Shown: positions 23,801-38,800, counted from the first letter of the stretch. The stretch: DNA of 64,000 nt from Tachypleus tridentatus (GCF_004210375.1 NC_134833.1:141600127-141664126); one strand, 5' to 3'. A program made the numbers and translations. The notes: generated by a model not told the origin, from the letters alone.

Positions 23801-26800
23801 ATGTATATATGACGTTTTGTGAAAAAATTTGTACATGATGGAGAAAAATGGATGTCATTTTGAGGTTCAGTATGTAGAAATTATCGTAGAACATGTAAAA
23901 GCTTTGAGACAATAAAATAGTTGCAGGTCCGTGTTATTTACTGACTGATCTTTGTTAAATGATTGATTTGGACATGTCCTACTGAAATTCAAAACTGTAT
24001 TTTCTTGGTGTTTCATCAGTGACTTCCAGGATAATGCAATGAGGATAAAAAGCTAAATATAGCTTTTAAATCTTAAAACATTTTATGAATAACAAATTTA
24101 AAATTTATGTGCTCTGTAGTTTACCATTGAGAACTTTTAAACAGATAACAGCCTTTATGTACATAAATTGTACATTTATTTACATTCAGGTACTGTTCCT
24201 TTAGATAAATGGTGAGGTACTTTATCCAGTGATCACATACTAAGGGTCCACAGTTTTACTATATGGTGTGGTTTGTATCCCAGTAGCATTGCTTATCACA
24301 ATAGATTTCTTTGGAACCAGTTTTTAATGGGTCTTTTTTTCTCAACTTTTTTTTTCCTATATTTCCAGGAGGAAATTGCTTATTTTCTCTATAATTTAAG
24401 CACAGGACATGAATCACCTTTTGACCATATTCCTGCTATATTCATTAACTTATTTCGTCATGCTTGTCACACTAAGTTTTGTGCCCTTTTAGCCACTAAA
24501 ACTCTATTCTCAAACACCACGGACTAAATGAAGAACTATAATTACATGTAAGCTAAACTTATAACAACTTTGTTTTGGGATTATATTCATTTGATTTGTT
24601 GTTCTATATATTTAAATGATCCTTATATTAGTATACTATGGAATTTTTTTCAAAGTCTATAGACATGTTGACAACTCAAGTGGTTTCAACCTTTCCTTTC
24701 ATAACTAAGTTATCAAAGTAATAGTTAAATGAAATTAGAATTAGAGTAGACAATGCTGTAACACTCTAAGCATTGTGTTACAGCAGTAATTCCTGTGATA
24801 TGTCACTTTCTGATTAGTTCAAACTGTGCTTTGGTTGATGATGTATATTTTGTAAACCCCCTCCCCAGCAACCTAAACTAGACAATGCCTAGGTGACCAA
24901 CGAGTAGACAGAAATTCTGTAAGTAAAGGTTTTTGTGCAATATGTTGCAGTAGAGTTAAAAATATCACAATTGTTTGTCTAGCAGTACCCCACCCATGTC
25001 ATCTACTAGTGACACCTAGTGATCTGTCTTGTTCTAGAACTGTGTAGTTTATCATTTCATAATTTTCTCCATTTTTCACTAATCTCTATCTACACATGCT
25101 GTGGGACACCTATGGAGATCACTCATTTTTGTTAACACAGAAAACTTGGTTAGCTATCATTTGATGATATAGTTTACCATCTAGCTAGGGATAAGTACTT
25201 AATTGAATGCTATTTTAAGTCTGAAAAATGGCCTCGAATTTCCAAAAGAAAATTTCATAAAATTCTTTTTAACAATATTGTATCTTAAAAGTACAACTGT
25301 TCTTTGCTTTATAATTATTTTCTAGGATAATATTTTTCATGTAAGGTGTCTCATATATTTTTTTCATTTGAACTATGCTTGAAAACTAGTTCACCTGATT
25401 CTGTTACATATTAAACCAGTTCTTTTGAAACATCTGACTTCCAGTTATTTATAAGATAACAGCTGGTTTATGAACATTAGGTTACCTAGCAGTGCAGAAT
25501 AGCTATCCTGACCTGTTTTACCTGAACTAGTAAAGAGTTTGTTTTAAAAAAAATTAGTAATTTATGTCACATTAATTGGTTGTATATGTACATTAACAAC
25601 AACAAACATTATTGCCCTTGTTAATATATTTGCATGTTGTGGTAAGTTGTGATTTTAAATGTGGTGATATGCAGTTTTTCAGTCCTAAACTGCATGTCTT
25701 ATACAGTTAAAAAAAAGTTTGTTTGGTGGTTGCTCTTTTATTAGCAACTGCTGGCAGTATCACCTGTCCGAGAAAAACGGTCGTCTTTCAACATGGGACG
25801 TCCAACCTGGGTTGACAGGCAATATGCCAATCGTATTCTAGTACCTCATAGTTTTGAGGTACACTCTTATACACGGCCCACAGTTTGCCACCACTGTAAA
25901 AAACTCCTAAAGGGACTTTTCCGACAAGGAATGCAATGTAAAGGTAAAATTTGTCTTTCATTGTATGCATGTTACAAGAAATTATCACATCCCAAGGTCA
26001 TTTTTTTTAAAAAAAAAAGAATCTTGCATGAACCAATATTATGTTTAGATAAAGTGATTTTTGGAAGGTAAATAACTTGTGCATCTCTGAAAATTGTAAA
26101 TTCACAAAATTTTCTGCTGTATTGTTTTCTGGTTGTGGCAATCTGTGTTTATTGGATTTATTTTTTTGAAATAAATCTTGTGAATTTGAAAGTGACATTT
26201 TCCCATTGTGTCATACTTATTAAATTCATTGATTATTACTTACAGTATTTTTTTTGCAGCTTATAAGATTACAAAGGGAGTGTAATTTGAGTCATTGATT
26301 CACATTTGATAGCTGCAGTTGCCAAAACCAAATTATGCTATAACCATGTCTTAGTTTTCCTTTATTCAAGAGATTTTATCAATATAGATTTGATTATGTT
26401 CTAAGTTAGAATGTGAAACGGTCTTCACAGTAAAATATCTTACAAGGTTAAAAACTGACTTAACTTTCCATACCAGAGAACCATGTGACAGTACAGTCCA
26501 TATCACAGAATAGTAGGAGCTTGATTAAAATTAATAGGTAAACACTTTTCTTTAGACTGCAAGTTCAATGTTCACAAGCGCTGCATAGAGAAGATTCCAA
26601 ATGAATGTCCAGGAGAAGCTCCAAAAGAATGGTGTAAGTATTGTATATAATTTCCAGCTGGACAGTATTTTCTTTGCTACCCGACCTCATTCTTGGTTCT
26701 TTGTAAGGGGTCATCTCTATACTTTGTACAGATGAACTTCTTTTCATTACAATAGCTTGTGGAGTGAAATACAAAGTCTTAACCAGCACAGGGCATCATA

Positions 26801-29800
26801 GTGGCTTGCCACAAAATGCTTGAGGGCTTATCTTTGGTGCTAAGTTGCCTAGTTATGGCTCTGATTAAGTAATTGAAGGCATCTTAATATTTACATTAAA
26901 ATCAGAAATGGGACACTGTTAACTGGTAAAAATAAAAGAATGCCTCTTACTTTTTAGTGTATTTTTTCACAATCTTATTTTAAGTAGTGTTGTAATATCT
27001 TTGTTTATTACTACTCAACATGAAGTATGTGTTGGAATTTTCCCAAGAACTTGCTGTTTTCAATAGATTGTAAATGATTTAGTTATCAGATATTGGAATT
27101 TTTATTTTGCTAAATAATGACATATTTTGAAATAATTGAAATAAATTTATTTAATGGTTTGATAAGTTGCATAAAAATAATAAGAACCTAATACTGTATA
27201 CAGATGACCAGTCAACACTGGGTGTGTTGCAGACAAGTCTGTTTGGTAAAGCTGTAGGTTTTAATGTGATTTATGAAATGTTTTAACCTTAGGTTTTTAT
27301 ATTTCACTATTATGAACATATTTGATTTGAATATTTAGATATTATCTTTTACATGTATTTATTCACACGTTTATTATGTAAGTGTTATTTTGTAATTTAC
27401 TGTCCTACCAGTAGCTAACTTGTAAGTCTGAGGGCTTATAATGCTAAACATTGGATTTTGATATCTATGGTAGGCAGAGCACAGATAGCCCATTGTGTAG
27501 CTTTGTGCTTTATAACAAACAAACAAATTGTAATTTTACTTTATGATTTTTCTACAGTTCTTTTTTTTTCCACAAAGTTGTAAAGTTTTACTGTTTTTAG
27601 TGGAAGGAACAGAAAGCTATGATGCAGAGAATGAAGATGAATCTGACAATGAAAGTGAATGTTTGTCAGAGCAAAGAATTCAAGATCTCCAAGATGAAGA
27701 GTCAAAACCTGTTGTTAAGTATGTAATAATAATGTATTTATTCTCTGAACTAATGCTTTAAAACTTTTAAAAATGATCTTTGATTGAAAGAATTAAGGGT
27801 AAGTTTTTGGTAAAACTGTGAAAAGGTTTATCCTTTTTCACAAGGCATTTGTGTATGTTCAACAGTGTCACAACGAGCAACAACATTCCCCTGATGAGGA
27901 TTGTTCAGAGTGTCAAGCAGACAAAACGTAGAGGTTCCAAAGTTCTGAAGGAAGGTTGGATGGTGCATTTCACTAACAAAGATAGCATGGTTTGTGTTGT
28001 AAAATTAGTTACACAGTTTGTTTTTCTAAATGGCAGTGTTAATCCTATGCACATAGGAAGGTCAAAATTTAATTAAACCCCTTTATTATTAATGCATGTT
28101 AATAAACTTGGCTTCAAAATGTTGCTTATAATTCAAATTTTTATATTATATAAATTTCAATACCTTGATTTCAAAATGAAATGCTTAATTATTTCTTCAA
28201 TCAATTTGTAATTCTCACTATATGACACAATGGTACTCTAACTTTGCATTAATAGATCTTTTTCCTTCCTTTATAAAGACCTCATATTGTTTAACCTATT
28301 AGAAACATTCAGTATTAATACTGATATATCAGAATATAAACTTGATTTATTGAAATATCACTTTATTTCTTCAGTGTACACTACACACTTCTCCCATATC
28401 TTCTGTCCTTTAAGAAATATGTTTAATTTTTATCTAACTTTGCTTTGGATATGTTTGCAACCAACAGAAAGAGTGTACACTAAATTATGCAAATCAGTAT
28501 ATTGTCTGTTGTTGTTGTTTTTTTAATCATTCAAAACTGATAGTTTTTTTTTAATACTTGTGATGAGTTTAAACATTGAGTTGAAAAAATTGAGTTAGTC
28601 AAAAAAGAAAATGGTGGTAAAAAGATTACAAAATCTTTACAATGAATACATTTTGGTATTTCTTCAGCCGTATTTTGTTTCTCAAAGATGAGCTTGACTT
28701 AGTAGTTAATGTATTGGACTGTAAGTCTGCAGGTCCATGGTTTTCATTTAGTTTCCACAAATAGTTGCTCTGCAATTTGAGGCCATGGGTGCAGTATAAG
28801 AGACATTCAAATTTCACTGTTTGAGCATCCTAAGAAGTGACAATGGATACAGTTTGCTAGCTGCTTTCTCTTTAATTATTATTTATTTTTGTGCATGATA
28901 GAGACATTTAACACCAGCCAGAATGTAGTATTTCTTCCTCCCAGTCGTAAAGTCCTATAGCAGCACATTTGTCAATGTGCAATCAAGGTACCTTTTTTTC
29001 CTAATCTATCAGTTCAGAAATGGGGATATCTAGTGCATATAGCACTTGTGTACAGATATTGAGAAGAGGTAATTCTAGAATAAAATAAAACATGTGTAGC
29101 AGTTGTAGAATCACTAGAACTTAGTGTTTTAATATACTTAATGACGTTTAGAGCATTTTGTGTCGTAATTTAAATTTAGTCAATAGTTCTGTCTATTTTA
29201 AAAAATTCATTAAAAATAGTTGTTTTTGTTCATTTCAGAGGAAAAGGCATTACTGGTGGCTTGATAGTAAAGCAATTACATTATTCCAGAATGATACAAC
29301 TTCCAAATACTACAAGGTAGATTAAGCTAATGAAGTAATGTTTTTGTTTTGTGTGTGCTTATATTGTAATTTTATTTTGATCTGGGTGAATTTTGTTGAT
29401 AGGTGCATGTTTGTTTAAAGGATAAACAAATATGAATTAAAAGTTCCTTGGGAAATTTTTAATGAAAACTCAAATGAAAAAAGTATGGGTTTAGTGATTG
29501 TAATATTATGTATGTATATTATGTGTTTCATTAGACATCATTGTCTTTTGGCATATAAAGCTGTTACTAGTAACAATCTTTAACAGGGTGTTTATGCTAC
29601 TATGTTATTATTGTACAGTTGTTTACATTTCATATTTAATTAAAGTTTTCATCTGAACAAAAATGTTATTGTTCTGTAATTGACAGGAAATTCCTTTGTC
29701 AGAAGTTTTGGCCCTTGAGACTGTGAAACAAGGAATGAATTCTGATGCTTCTGGTATCACACATTGCTTTGAACTGCGTACAGCCAATGTAGATTACTAT

Positions 29801-32800
29801 GTTGGAGAGGACCCAGAGGCCGCCAAAGGCTGGGAGTCTGCTATTCGACAAGCACTGATGCCAGTATCTTCAGCTTTTGCTACTACTGCAAATAATGGTG
29901 AGCCTACTCTAGTTGAATCATGTCAGGTCTGTGCACATGTTTTGACACGTGCATATTTAAACAAATACGTGTCTGTTTTTTGTTTAGTTACTCCCCTTTT
30001 TTAATATGGCAAATATGTCTCTATGAACTTCATTGAATACTAATTCGTTTTGGTTATTTCTGTCACACTCCGATAACGGTGAAATACGTAGGCTAAAATT
30101 TGGGACAGCTGAAATGGATCAATAGGTCCTTTGCTGTTTCAAAAAAATGTTTTGTTAAGAGTAGAGACTGAAGAGACAAGATTGATAGTGCTTAAAATTA
30201 ATTTTTATTAATATCACAAAGTCAGATACAAGGAGAATAAATCTATTATCATACTCAGGCTTTATTAAATCTTGCTTTTCTAATAGTTCTATCTTGAAAT
30301 TGTTTGTGGCCTTGTAAAAAGTTTTTAAAGTTCATAGGCTAAAACAAAGCTATCTTCGGTATTAAAAGGGTCTAACAATACTAAATTAATCAGATTTAAT
30401 TATGCCATTAAAGCTTGGGCTAAACCTATTATAACATGTTTTTCAAAAGTATTGGCACACAAACACACACAGAGATACAAATCATGTTTTAAATGTTATT
30501 TATTAATCCAAATGATCTATTTTCTCATTACTGCTTTTAATTTTCAGTGGGATCTTTGTTTGTCCAGATTACATTACCTATTGATTACAGAAATGTTGAT
30601 AAGTTCTGTTTCTATTGTAGGTGTGGCCCATGATGGGAGTGAACAAACAGATGGAGAAGAGAAAACTAATGATGTACGACATCACTTAGTATTAGTTTAT
30701 GTAGAAAGTAAGGTTCTTGTACAGTTTTAAAGAAGAATCATGTTTCTGTGACACCAGTCTTTTTCTGTACAATCCAACGACAATACAAATTTATCTGTGA
30801 CACAAATTGTGTTCTGTACAACTCAGTAAATATACAGATTTTGAAAAAAAAACATTGAAAGGGTAAATAATGTTCTGTACAACCCACTATATGTGCAGAT
30901 TTTGGAAAAAATACTGAAAGAATAAACCTTGTTATTTGTAACTGTTCTACACTACATTTGTTAGTGTTGCCATTATCATGGGAAACTGTGTTACTTTAAC
31001 TGCCTAAAATAGTTTTAACAGTGAACAGTTTTAAAAAAAACAGTTGTTCTTGTATTAAGATTATTAATAAGTTGCCCTTTCCTAGTGTTAACCAACAGTA
31101 ATTATTTTTAATAATATAGAATGTTTGGTGTGTTAAGAATATTGTAGGTAGGTTTATTCATTATGGACAAATGGTGTTCAGTTGTAACAATATATAGTAG
31201 TTTTTGTATTACTAAGAAAGCTAACAAAATGCACATTTCTCACTCATCAGCAATGATCAGTTTTAACAAGACACCCTTTCCTCAAGAACAAACAGTGACC
31301 TATTTCAACAGTATATAGTAGTTCATGTTTCAAGAATGTTGATAACATGCCAGTTCCTTTGACAGAAAGTCTGTATTTCTAAACAAATTTTAATTCACAC
31401 AGAGTTAATTTTAGTCAGCTACAGATGTGATAAAGAGGAAAATCTTTTAACCCATTCCACAATTTGTACGAGATAACTTGGGTGCCCTCCATGTTTCAAA
31501 ACATATTTATGCAAATTAACTGGAGCAAACCATTTCTTGATTTATTTTTTTTAAATACTTGGATTTATATGCATGTTATTATGTATTACAGTCAGTGGTG
31601 TTTGTGCTGGTCTTTGTTGGATTTATTCTGACTTATGTGTAATAAATACTAGAGAAAAATCTCTGTTATTTAGTATAGTTTTGTTGAAATAATAGTATCA
31701 CATTCAAATGAATATATGTAATGTGTACGTATTGAGTATATTTTATAGAGATATATAATAAATCATGCAAAAACTTTTAATTTGTTAGTATATACACATG
31801 AGCTAGGAATTAAAAAAACGTTTATAAAGCTACTTAAAAAAAATTGACATCAGTTTTTTTAAAAAATCAACTATTTAATAATATTATGTAAATAAATTAC
31901 TCTACAATTTGAATAAAAATGTTTGATAATGTCCAGTTAAAAAATGTTTAAAGTAAATAATGATGATAAATTTCATGCAAAAATTTATACTCTCTATAGG
32001 ATGTCAGCCACATGTATCAGATTTTCATGGATGAAATCCTTGGGTCTGGACAATTTGGTGTGGTATATGGAGGTAAGAATGTAATATGTGCTGTTTGTTA
32101 TTTTCAGTTTATTATTAAATTGTTGAAATTCAGTTGATTTGTAGTTGCATATAGTTGTGTTTCCTAATTGGTCGGTGGTAAATTTAATGACAGAGTGCAA
32201 ATAGTCTTTTTGTAGATTTGCACTAGGAAAACAAAAATAACATATTGTAATTTCACATTTACCTCTTTCTAGGCCAGAGATCTGTCACTAGTATCACTTG
32301 ATTTTTCCCTTTTATCTTAGTAGTAGTACATAACCAAGTAACATAAAAACATACTCACCAGCATACAATTAAGAATTTACAAAATTAATATAATATCATT
32401 TAATATTTCTGTAAGTTCTTAGCTTGTGAAATATCCAAACTTTGTTCTTAAGCAATAAAAAACACATCATGTTACCTTATAATTTAAATTTTTTTTATTG
32501 TAGATCAAAAGGTTCCATTTTATATGTCCAGTCAATTCCAGTTTCCTATTTTTAAACATACTTTATTTCACAAATTTCATTAGTCACCACTTACATCTAT
32601 AAACCTCAGAAAACACTGCAAAAATTGAAGAAAAGATACATAACCTATCTTTCAAAATAGTGTCACAGTTATGTGTTAAGCTAGGTGTTGTGATTTCTGC
32701 TGTCACTCTTCTTGGTTGATATAAACTTATATCAAATGAATGTTTGTTTGTTTTTACAACAGATAATAATTAATTTTCTTTGCTTTGTACAAGTTTGTTA

Positions 32801-35800
32801 AATTTAACTCCTTAACCCTTAAACAGTCAGAATGTTGTGGATAGCAGCATCAGTTGATGATGACCACTGTTTAAAGGTTAAACCTGAGCAGATACTGTCA
32901 GTATCTGTACAAAAGTCCTATTTTACACATCAGACCACTGTTTAAAGGTTAAACCTGAGCAGATACTATCAGTGTCTGTACAAAAGTCCTATTTTACACA
33001 TCAGACCACTGTTTAAAGGTTAAACCTGAGCAGATACTGTCAGTGTCTGTACAAAAGTCCTATTTTACACATCAGACCACTGTTTAAAGGTTAAACCTGA
33101 GCAGATACTGTCAGTGTCTGTACAAAAGTCCTATTTTACACATCAGACCACTGTTTAAAGGTTAAACCTGAGCAGATACTGTCAGTATCTGTACAAAAGT
33201 CCTATTTTACACATCAGACCACTGTTTAAAGGTTAAACCTGAGCAGATACTGTCAGTATCTGTACAAAAGTCCTATTTTACACATCAGACCACTGTTTAA
33301 AGGTTAAACCTGAGCAGATACTGTCAGTGTCTGTACAAAAGTCCTATTTTACACATCAGACAGAGAAAGTATCTGATAAAATTTATGTCTTTTTGACTGA
33401 AAACTAATTCAAACCATGTTGTTATCCATCTTTTTTTAAAATACGGTAAGAATTAGGACACCATGAAAATAATTCTGATTGAATGTGCAAAGAATTATGG
33501 ATTGAAACAGTTAACAATAATAATCAAGAAATAAATAAAGCTTTAAGTTGTTAACATTTATTTCAACTTCTACAGTATTTGCTAATCTAACTAAGCATAT
33601 TTAATATTTTGCCATAGAAGAAAGTTTCTGTAGCTTACAAATAGGTGTAGTTTAACCCTATCACTATGAGCTCAGTAACCATTTTATACCCTTCATACCA
33701 TAGCTTTTAATACAGAATGTTTAGCAGATCGTTATTAAACATGACAAGGCTTTTATAGAAAAAAATATCAGATTTTTAATTAAAAATTTGCCAAAGTATT
33801 TTTCTTTTTGGATGTTAATTATTTCATGTTCAAATTAATTTTGGTATTAAGGTTAAGGAATACCTTTATGCATCAGAAAATCGTCAGATTTCATTTGTGA
33901 AATCTCTATAATCTACTTATAAAATCCATATAACTACCAAACAATAAAAAAAAATCTTACCTATTATCTGTCTTATCTGTGTACTGATTTGGTTTAATTG
34001 ACTGACCTAAGATGAGATTTAAAGTTTCACATTTTCATTGTAAAATGACTGCATGTTGTAACATGCAACCATAAATGTTTATTCTAAATAGCTTAAATAT
34101 CTTAACATTGTACATCTATTTATATTTATTATTTTTATTTGATTGACCTTTCACTCTCTTATGTAAGACTAAAGAACTTTGTACTCACTTGCAGAACCTT
34201 GAATGTTAAGCCTGACTGAATTTTACATGTGGTGAATGTTAACCAAAATAATTTTATTAGGTTTTTACATGCATTTTGAAATAAAAAAAATATTATAAGT
34301 TACTCTACAAGTTTCACAGAATTCCACTGTAATTTATTAGGCATACTAACTAAGCTTTATTTCAGTTTTAAAATATTGTTTATCTACAACCATTTTTCTG
34401 CCTCAAGATTGATTATAAAGAGATTAATCTTGGGAAATAGACACTTTGAATTGGCTGAGAAAACCACATGAGGATAAATTGAGATTTTGATTGGTTATAA
34501 ATACATAATAGAGTAAAGATGTAAGCTAGTATTTACAAAAATGGAAGATGTGATTGCTCTACTGTTTAATTTGCTAAATATACTCATATCTCAGTAAATA
34601 TAAAAATAGGATGTTTTTATTTTATATTCTACTTTGTCACTATCTGTAATTTTAGTTTATAATTTGTAAGAAACTATGGGCTTTATTTGGACATCACAAA
34701 CAATTAATTTGAATCAAAACTGCATTCAGCATGCAATGCAACACACAAAGATTGATGTTTAAGAATTTTGTTTTAATATTTATTTTTAAATTAAGAAATT
34801 AACAAATTAATAATACTAAAATTTGAATCATAAACTACAGTTTGATACTAAACTTATTGACATACATTTATAAAGGGTCCAGCATCGCTAGGTAGCTAAG
34901 ACACTCGACTCATAATCCGAAGGTCTCGTCACACCAAACATTCTCGCTCTTTCAGTCATGGGGGCATTGTTATGTGACGATCAATCCCACTATTCATTGG
35001 TAAAAGAGTAGCCCAAGAGTTGGTGGTGGGTGGTGATTACTAGCTGCCTTCTCTCTAGTCTTACATTGCTAAATTAGGGACGACTAGCGGAGATAGTCGT
35101 TATGTAGCTTTGTGCAAAATTCAGAAACAAAAACAAACATTCATAAAGTAATAATTCAATAAAATTTTGAATCTATGTCTACAAATGTGATGTCGTGCCC
35201 CTTGACTCACCTGTAGTGATAGGGTTAACACAAGCATTTTCAGATCTATGGTTTGTCCAAATCTTCTAAACTATCTATTAGATTCTTTGTTTACCACTAC
35301 AGGAGCTCTGGATAGCCACTTTCTCAAAAAACAATAAATTACTGCTACATTATTTATTTATTTGTAAGTATTAATTAATTATTTAATTATTAAGTACATT
35401 ATTTACTTTATACTGATGTTTATAATCAGCTCTCTGTGGAGTCATATTTAAATGTTTTCAGTAATTATTTTCATTGTTAAATGTACAAACCATCTGCTTG
35501 ACATCATAAAATGGTGATAATGAAAGGTTGTAGTAATAAAAACCACTACATAGGAAGTAAATAATATGAAAAACAAGACATGGAAAATACATTTTAATAG
35601 GGTAATAAATTTCTTAACAAATATAAACTTAAACTTGGGGTTTGGCAAAAAATTCTGTAGAAAAAATATATTGTTTACATGTGAGATTCCTTGTAACTGT
35701 GTAAACATGAAAACATGCATTTCAATTGTTTAAATGGAACTTGTATATCATTTAATTGATAGTGAAGTACATTTTTCGTTACTGTATTCTAGTTTTGTTA

Positions 35801-38800
35801 TGCTGAAAGGTTGCATAAGTACAGAAAGTAAGGGGCAGCATAACATATAATAACATTATGGTCTGTAGAAATAAGAAATAATCAGCTCAGGCTATGGATA
35901 AATTAATAGATTTTGGGAAACACTGGTATGTTCCATGCTTCTTGTAGGTGTGCAGAATGTGCAGAAATTTGCTAGTTGTGTATCTTAGTTGTTGCATGTT
36001 TTTCAAGCTTCTATTTTTCAGGTCATATAGATGTATATATTGTACATAATGTTTCTTCATGTGGTACTTATAAAGGTGTCCATCGAACAAGTGGCCGTTC
36101 TGTGGCTGTAAAGGTAATAAATAAAACGAGGTTGCCTGCCAAACAGGAAGCTTATTTGAAGAATGAAGTAACTATTCTACAGAACATTCATCACCCTGGA
36201 GTGGTCAATCTGGAGAAGATGTTTGAAACACCTGAAACAGTAAATTCCTTTCACTGAGTTATCTCTATCTTCTTTCCTCTAAACATTGCTAAAAATATTT
36301 GCAGTCAGCACACAAATTACTATGCTCCATTAATTTTGTGTTATTTCAGAACATGTACATATCATGTGACTACTCTCCACCAATAGTATTGCACCATTTA
36401 TATAGGTGCAGTTAAGCTATTCTTCTATTCCTATTCAGTTTTCACTTCTGAGAATTGGTAGGCTTCAAAAAAAGAACACTGGCAGTTGTGAGGAAGGGTG
36501 GGAAGTTTGTTTGTGAGTGTTAGAGGAGGGAAGTCCCTTTCAGAAGTACATTTTCAGTACAAGAAAAATGTTAGACTCTAATACAGTCTTACCTTTCCTC
36601 ACACAAGTCTAGAATTCCACACTACAAGGGTGGAGGAATCAGTGTAGGTGTACAATATAGAAACCAAGTGGAAACCAACCACACAGAATAAATAGATGTG
36701 CTCTGATGTGAAAATGAAGTACACTTGTGGGGTACTGCATTACTTCTGGAACAAGTGTATTCTTCATCCTTGAATTGGGAAAATAATATGTTAAGGGTAT
36801 AAAATAATGTTTGTGCACAAGCACATTTTGTTCTGAGAGGTGCAGTCCACAGTAAAATATAAACAGATAACTCTGTTTATATTCACAAACTTAACCAGAC
36901 ACACAAGGTTCAACAGCCCATCATCAGTGTTATAAGTTTGAAGATAAAAATAAAATAAGTTGTATTATAATGTAATATATGGCAACATAAACACAGTGGC
37001 TAGAAGATGTGGACCGTGTGACATAAACCCATCAGTCTCGACTGCAAGTAAATACAGGGTGTTCAGAAAGTCACTGTGCACTTATATATTTATTAACAGA
37101 CATGTTTCAATATAGAATACAGGAGGTAAATATGAATGACAATTATAAACAATGTTGAAAGTGACCCCTTGGAATACGTGTTCGATGAGCCATACACGTT
37201 CTTCAGTTGTTAAAACCATATTGGGATCAAAATCTGAAATATAATAACATATGATTACAAAACTGCACAGTGACTTTCCGAACACCCTGTATATTGCCAT
37301 ATGTCAAGCAACCAGAATTATGAAAAGGAAGTTAGCTTTTGGTCCAAATCAGGCAAACTTTCAGGACTGTATTACAGGGTAGTTAATGAAGTAATTGTTG
37401 ATAAAAGAATGTTAAGTGTAAAAAAGATACACAAGTGTATGAGATATATACCTCATAGTGTATGAGGTATTATTGTGTGTTATGGTGCCAAGAATTGTTC
37501 AAAGTGACACAGTGGAAAAAACAACTTTAAATTGTCAAATTTACAAGTATTAAAATACTGATTGAAACATGCTTAGTATCATGTTTTATTGAAATAAATA
37601 GGAGGAGAATGCTATATTATAGAAACCTGTTTTATTTTCCATACAAAGACATCTATAACTTTAGAAAGATGATAATTTGGTATTACACTTTTGTTATTTT
37701 GAACCTCTCTCATTTTATTTTAAGCTATTCCTTAAACCACAATTCTTGCTTAATTTTATGATGATTCATGTTACTATATTTATCTTAACATTAATAAGTG
37801 AAGGTTGTTTGCTTATTTTTAAACATAAACCTTCATGTTTGTTTTTGGATAAATGTTTTGGAATGTTGTCCAATTTTCTTCATCTCACTAGATCTTTGTT
37901 GTGATGGAAAAGCTGAAGGGTGATATGTTAGAAATGATCTTGTCCAGTGAATACAGAAGATTGTCTGAACGCATAACAAAGTTTTTGATTTATCAGGTAA
38001 GTTTTATATCAAAACTAATAGTGTATTGAATAGTTTGAAAATTACAGAATCTCTTTGATTATTACAAAAAAAATAAAGACTTTCAAAACAGTAAAATGGC
38101 TTAACTTGAAGTTATGGTTTATTGACCTGTATTTCATTTCATACTCAGATTCTGACTGCTCTGAAACACCTACATTCTAAGAACATTGTACACTGTGATC
38201 TGAAGCCAGAAAATGTTTTGTTGTCTTCAGATTCGGACTTTCCACAGGTGAGAAATTTCTGTTTATTTTGAAGTTCTTAAACATTTTTAGGAAGATATAC
38301 ATGTTTGTGTTTGGATAGTATTGACATAGGTAATAAATGCCAGTGCTTACATTTCCAACAAGTGTAATTTAGTGCTTTTTAACTCTCTCAACACAGGCTC
38401 GGTCAGATTGACTGATCACTTTGTACTCATTTAAAGTTGTCATAGTTTTATATTACTACCTTATATATATCTTTAGAGACTTTGGCAGACTTTCAGTAAA
38501 GAATTATAAGTTTCACACATACAAAATATCAGATTCTTTAGTGAAGTGTTTTGAATAAGCTGAAAAATATTTGTCCCAGAATATATCAAAGCTTTTTTAT
38601 TTTACTGATACAGAGTGATTTTTATGTTAAGATTAAAAATGCTTTTCTTCATCGAAAGAATCTCAAATTTAATTTACATAATATTTAAAACCTTCCAAAT
38701 GCATTTCAAATGTTTGTTTTCAGTGAAGCTTTATATTTTATCTGTTATTTTTCTACCTTAACTCTGTAAGAGATAGGCCAGTTTTACTAACCTCGTAACT

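Noticed and set aside
26565..26789. Minus-strand frame with [18 protein letters not shown] as a nested gene
   Set aside because: It overlaps PRKD exon 6 antisense and an intron, has no splice support and no recognised homology.
32864..33360. CRISPR-like array
   Set aside because: Units are contiguous 71-bp repeats with no unique spacers, in a eukaryotic intron.
35976..36021. Open frame upstream of the exon 13 alternative acceptor as coding
   Set aside because: It includes the acceptor's own pyrimidine tract; only the part from 36022 could be exon.
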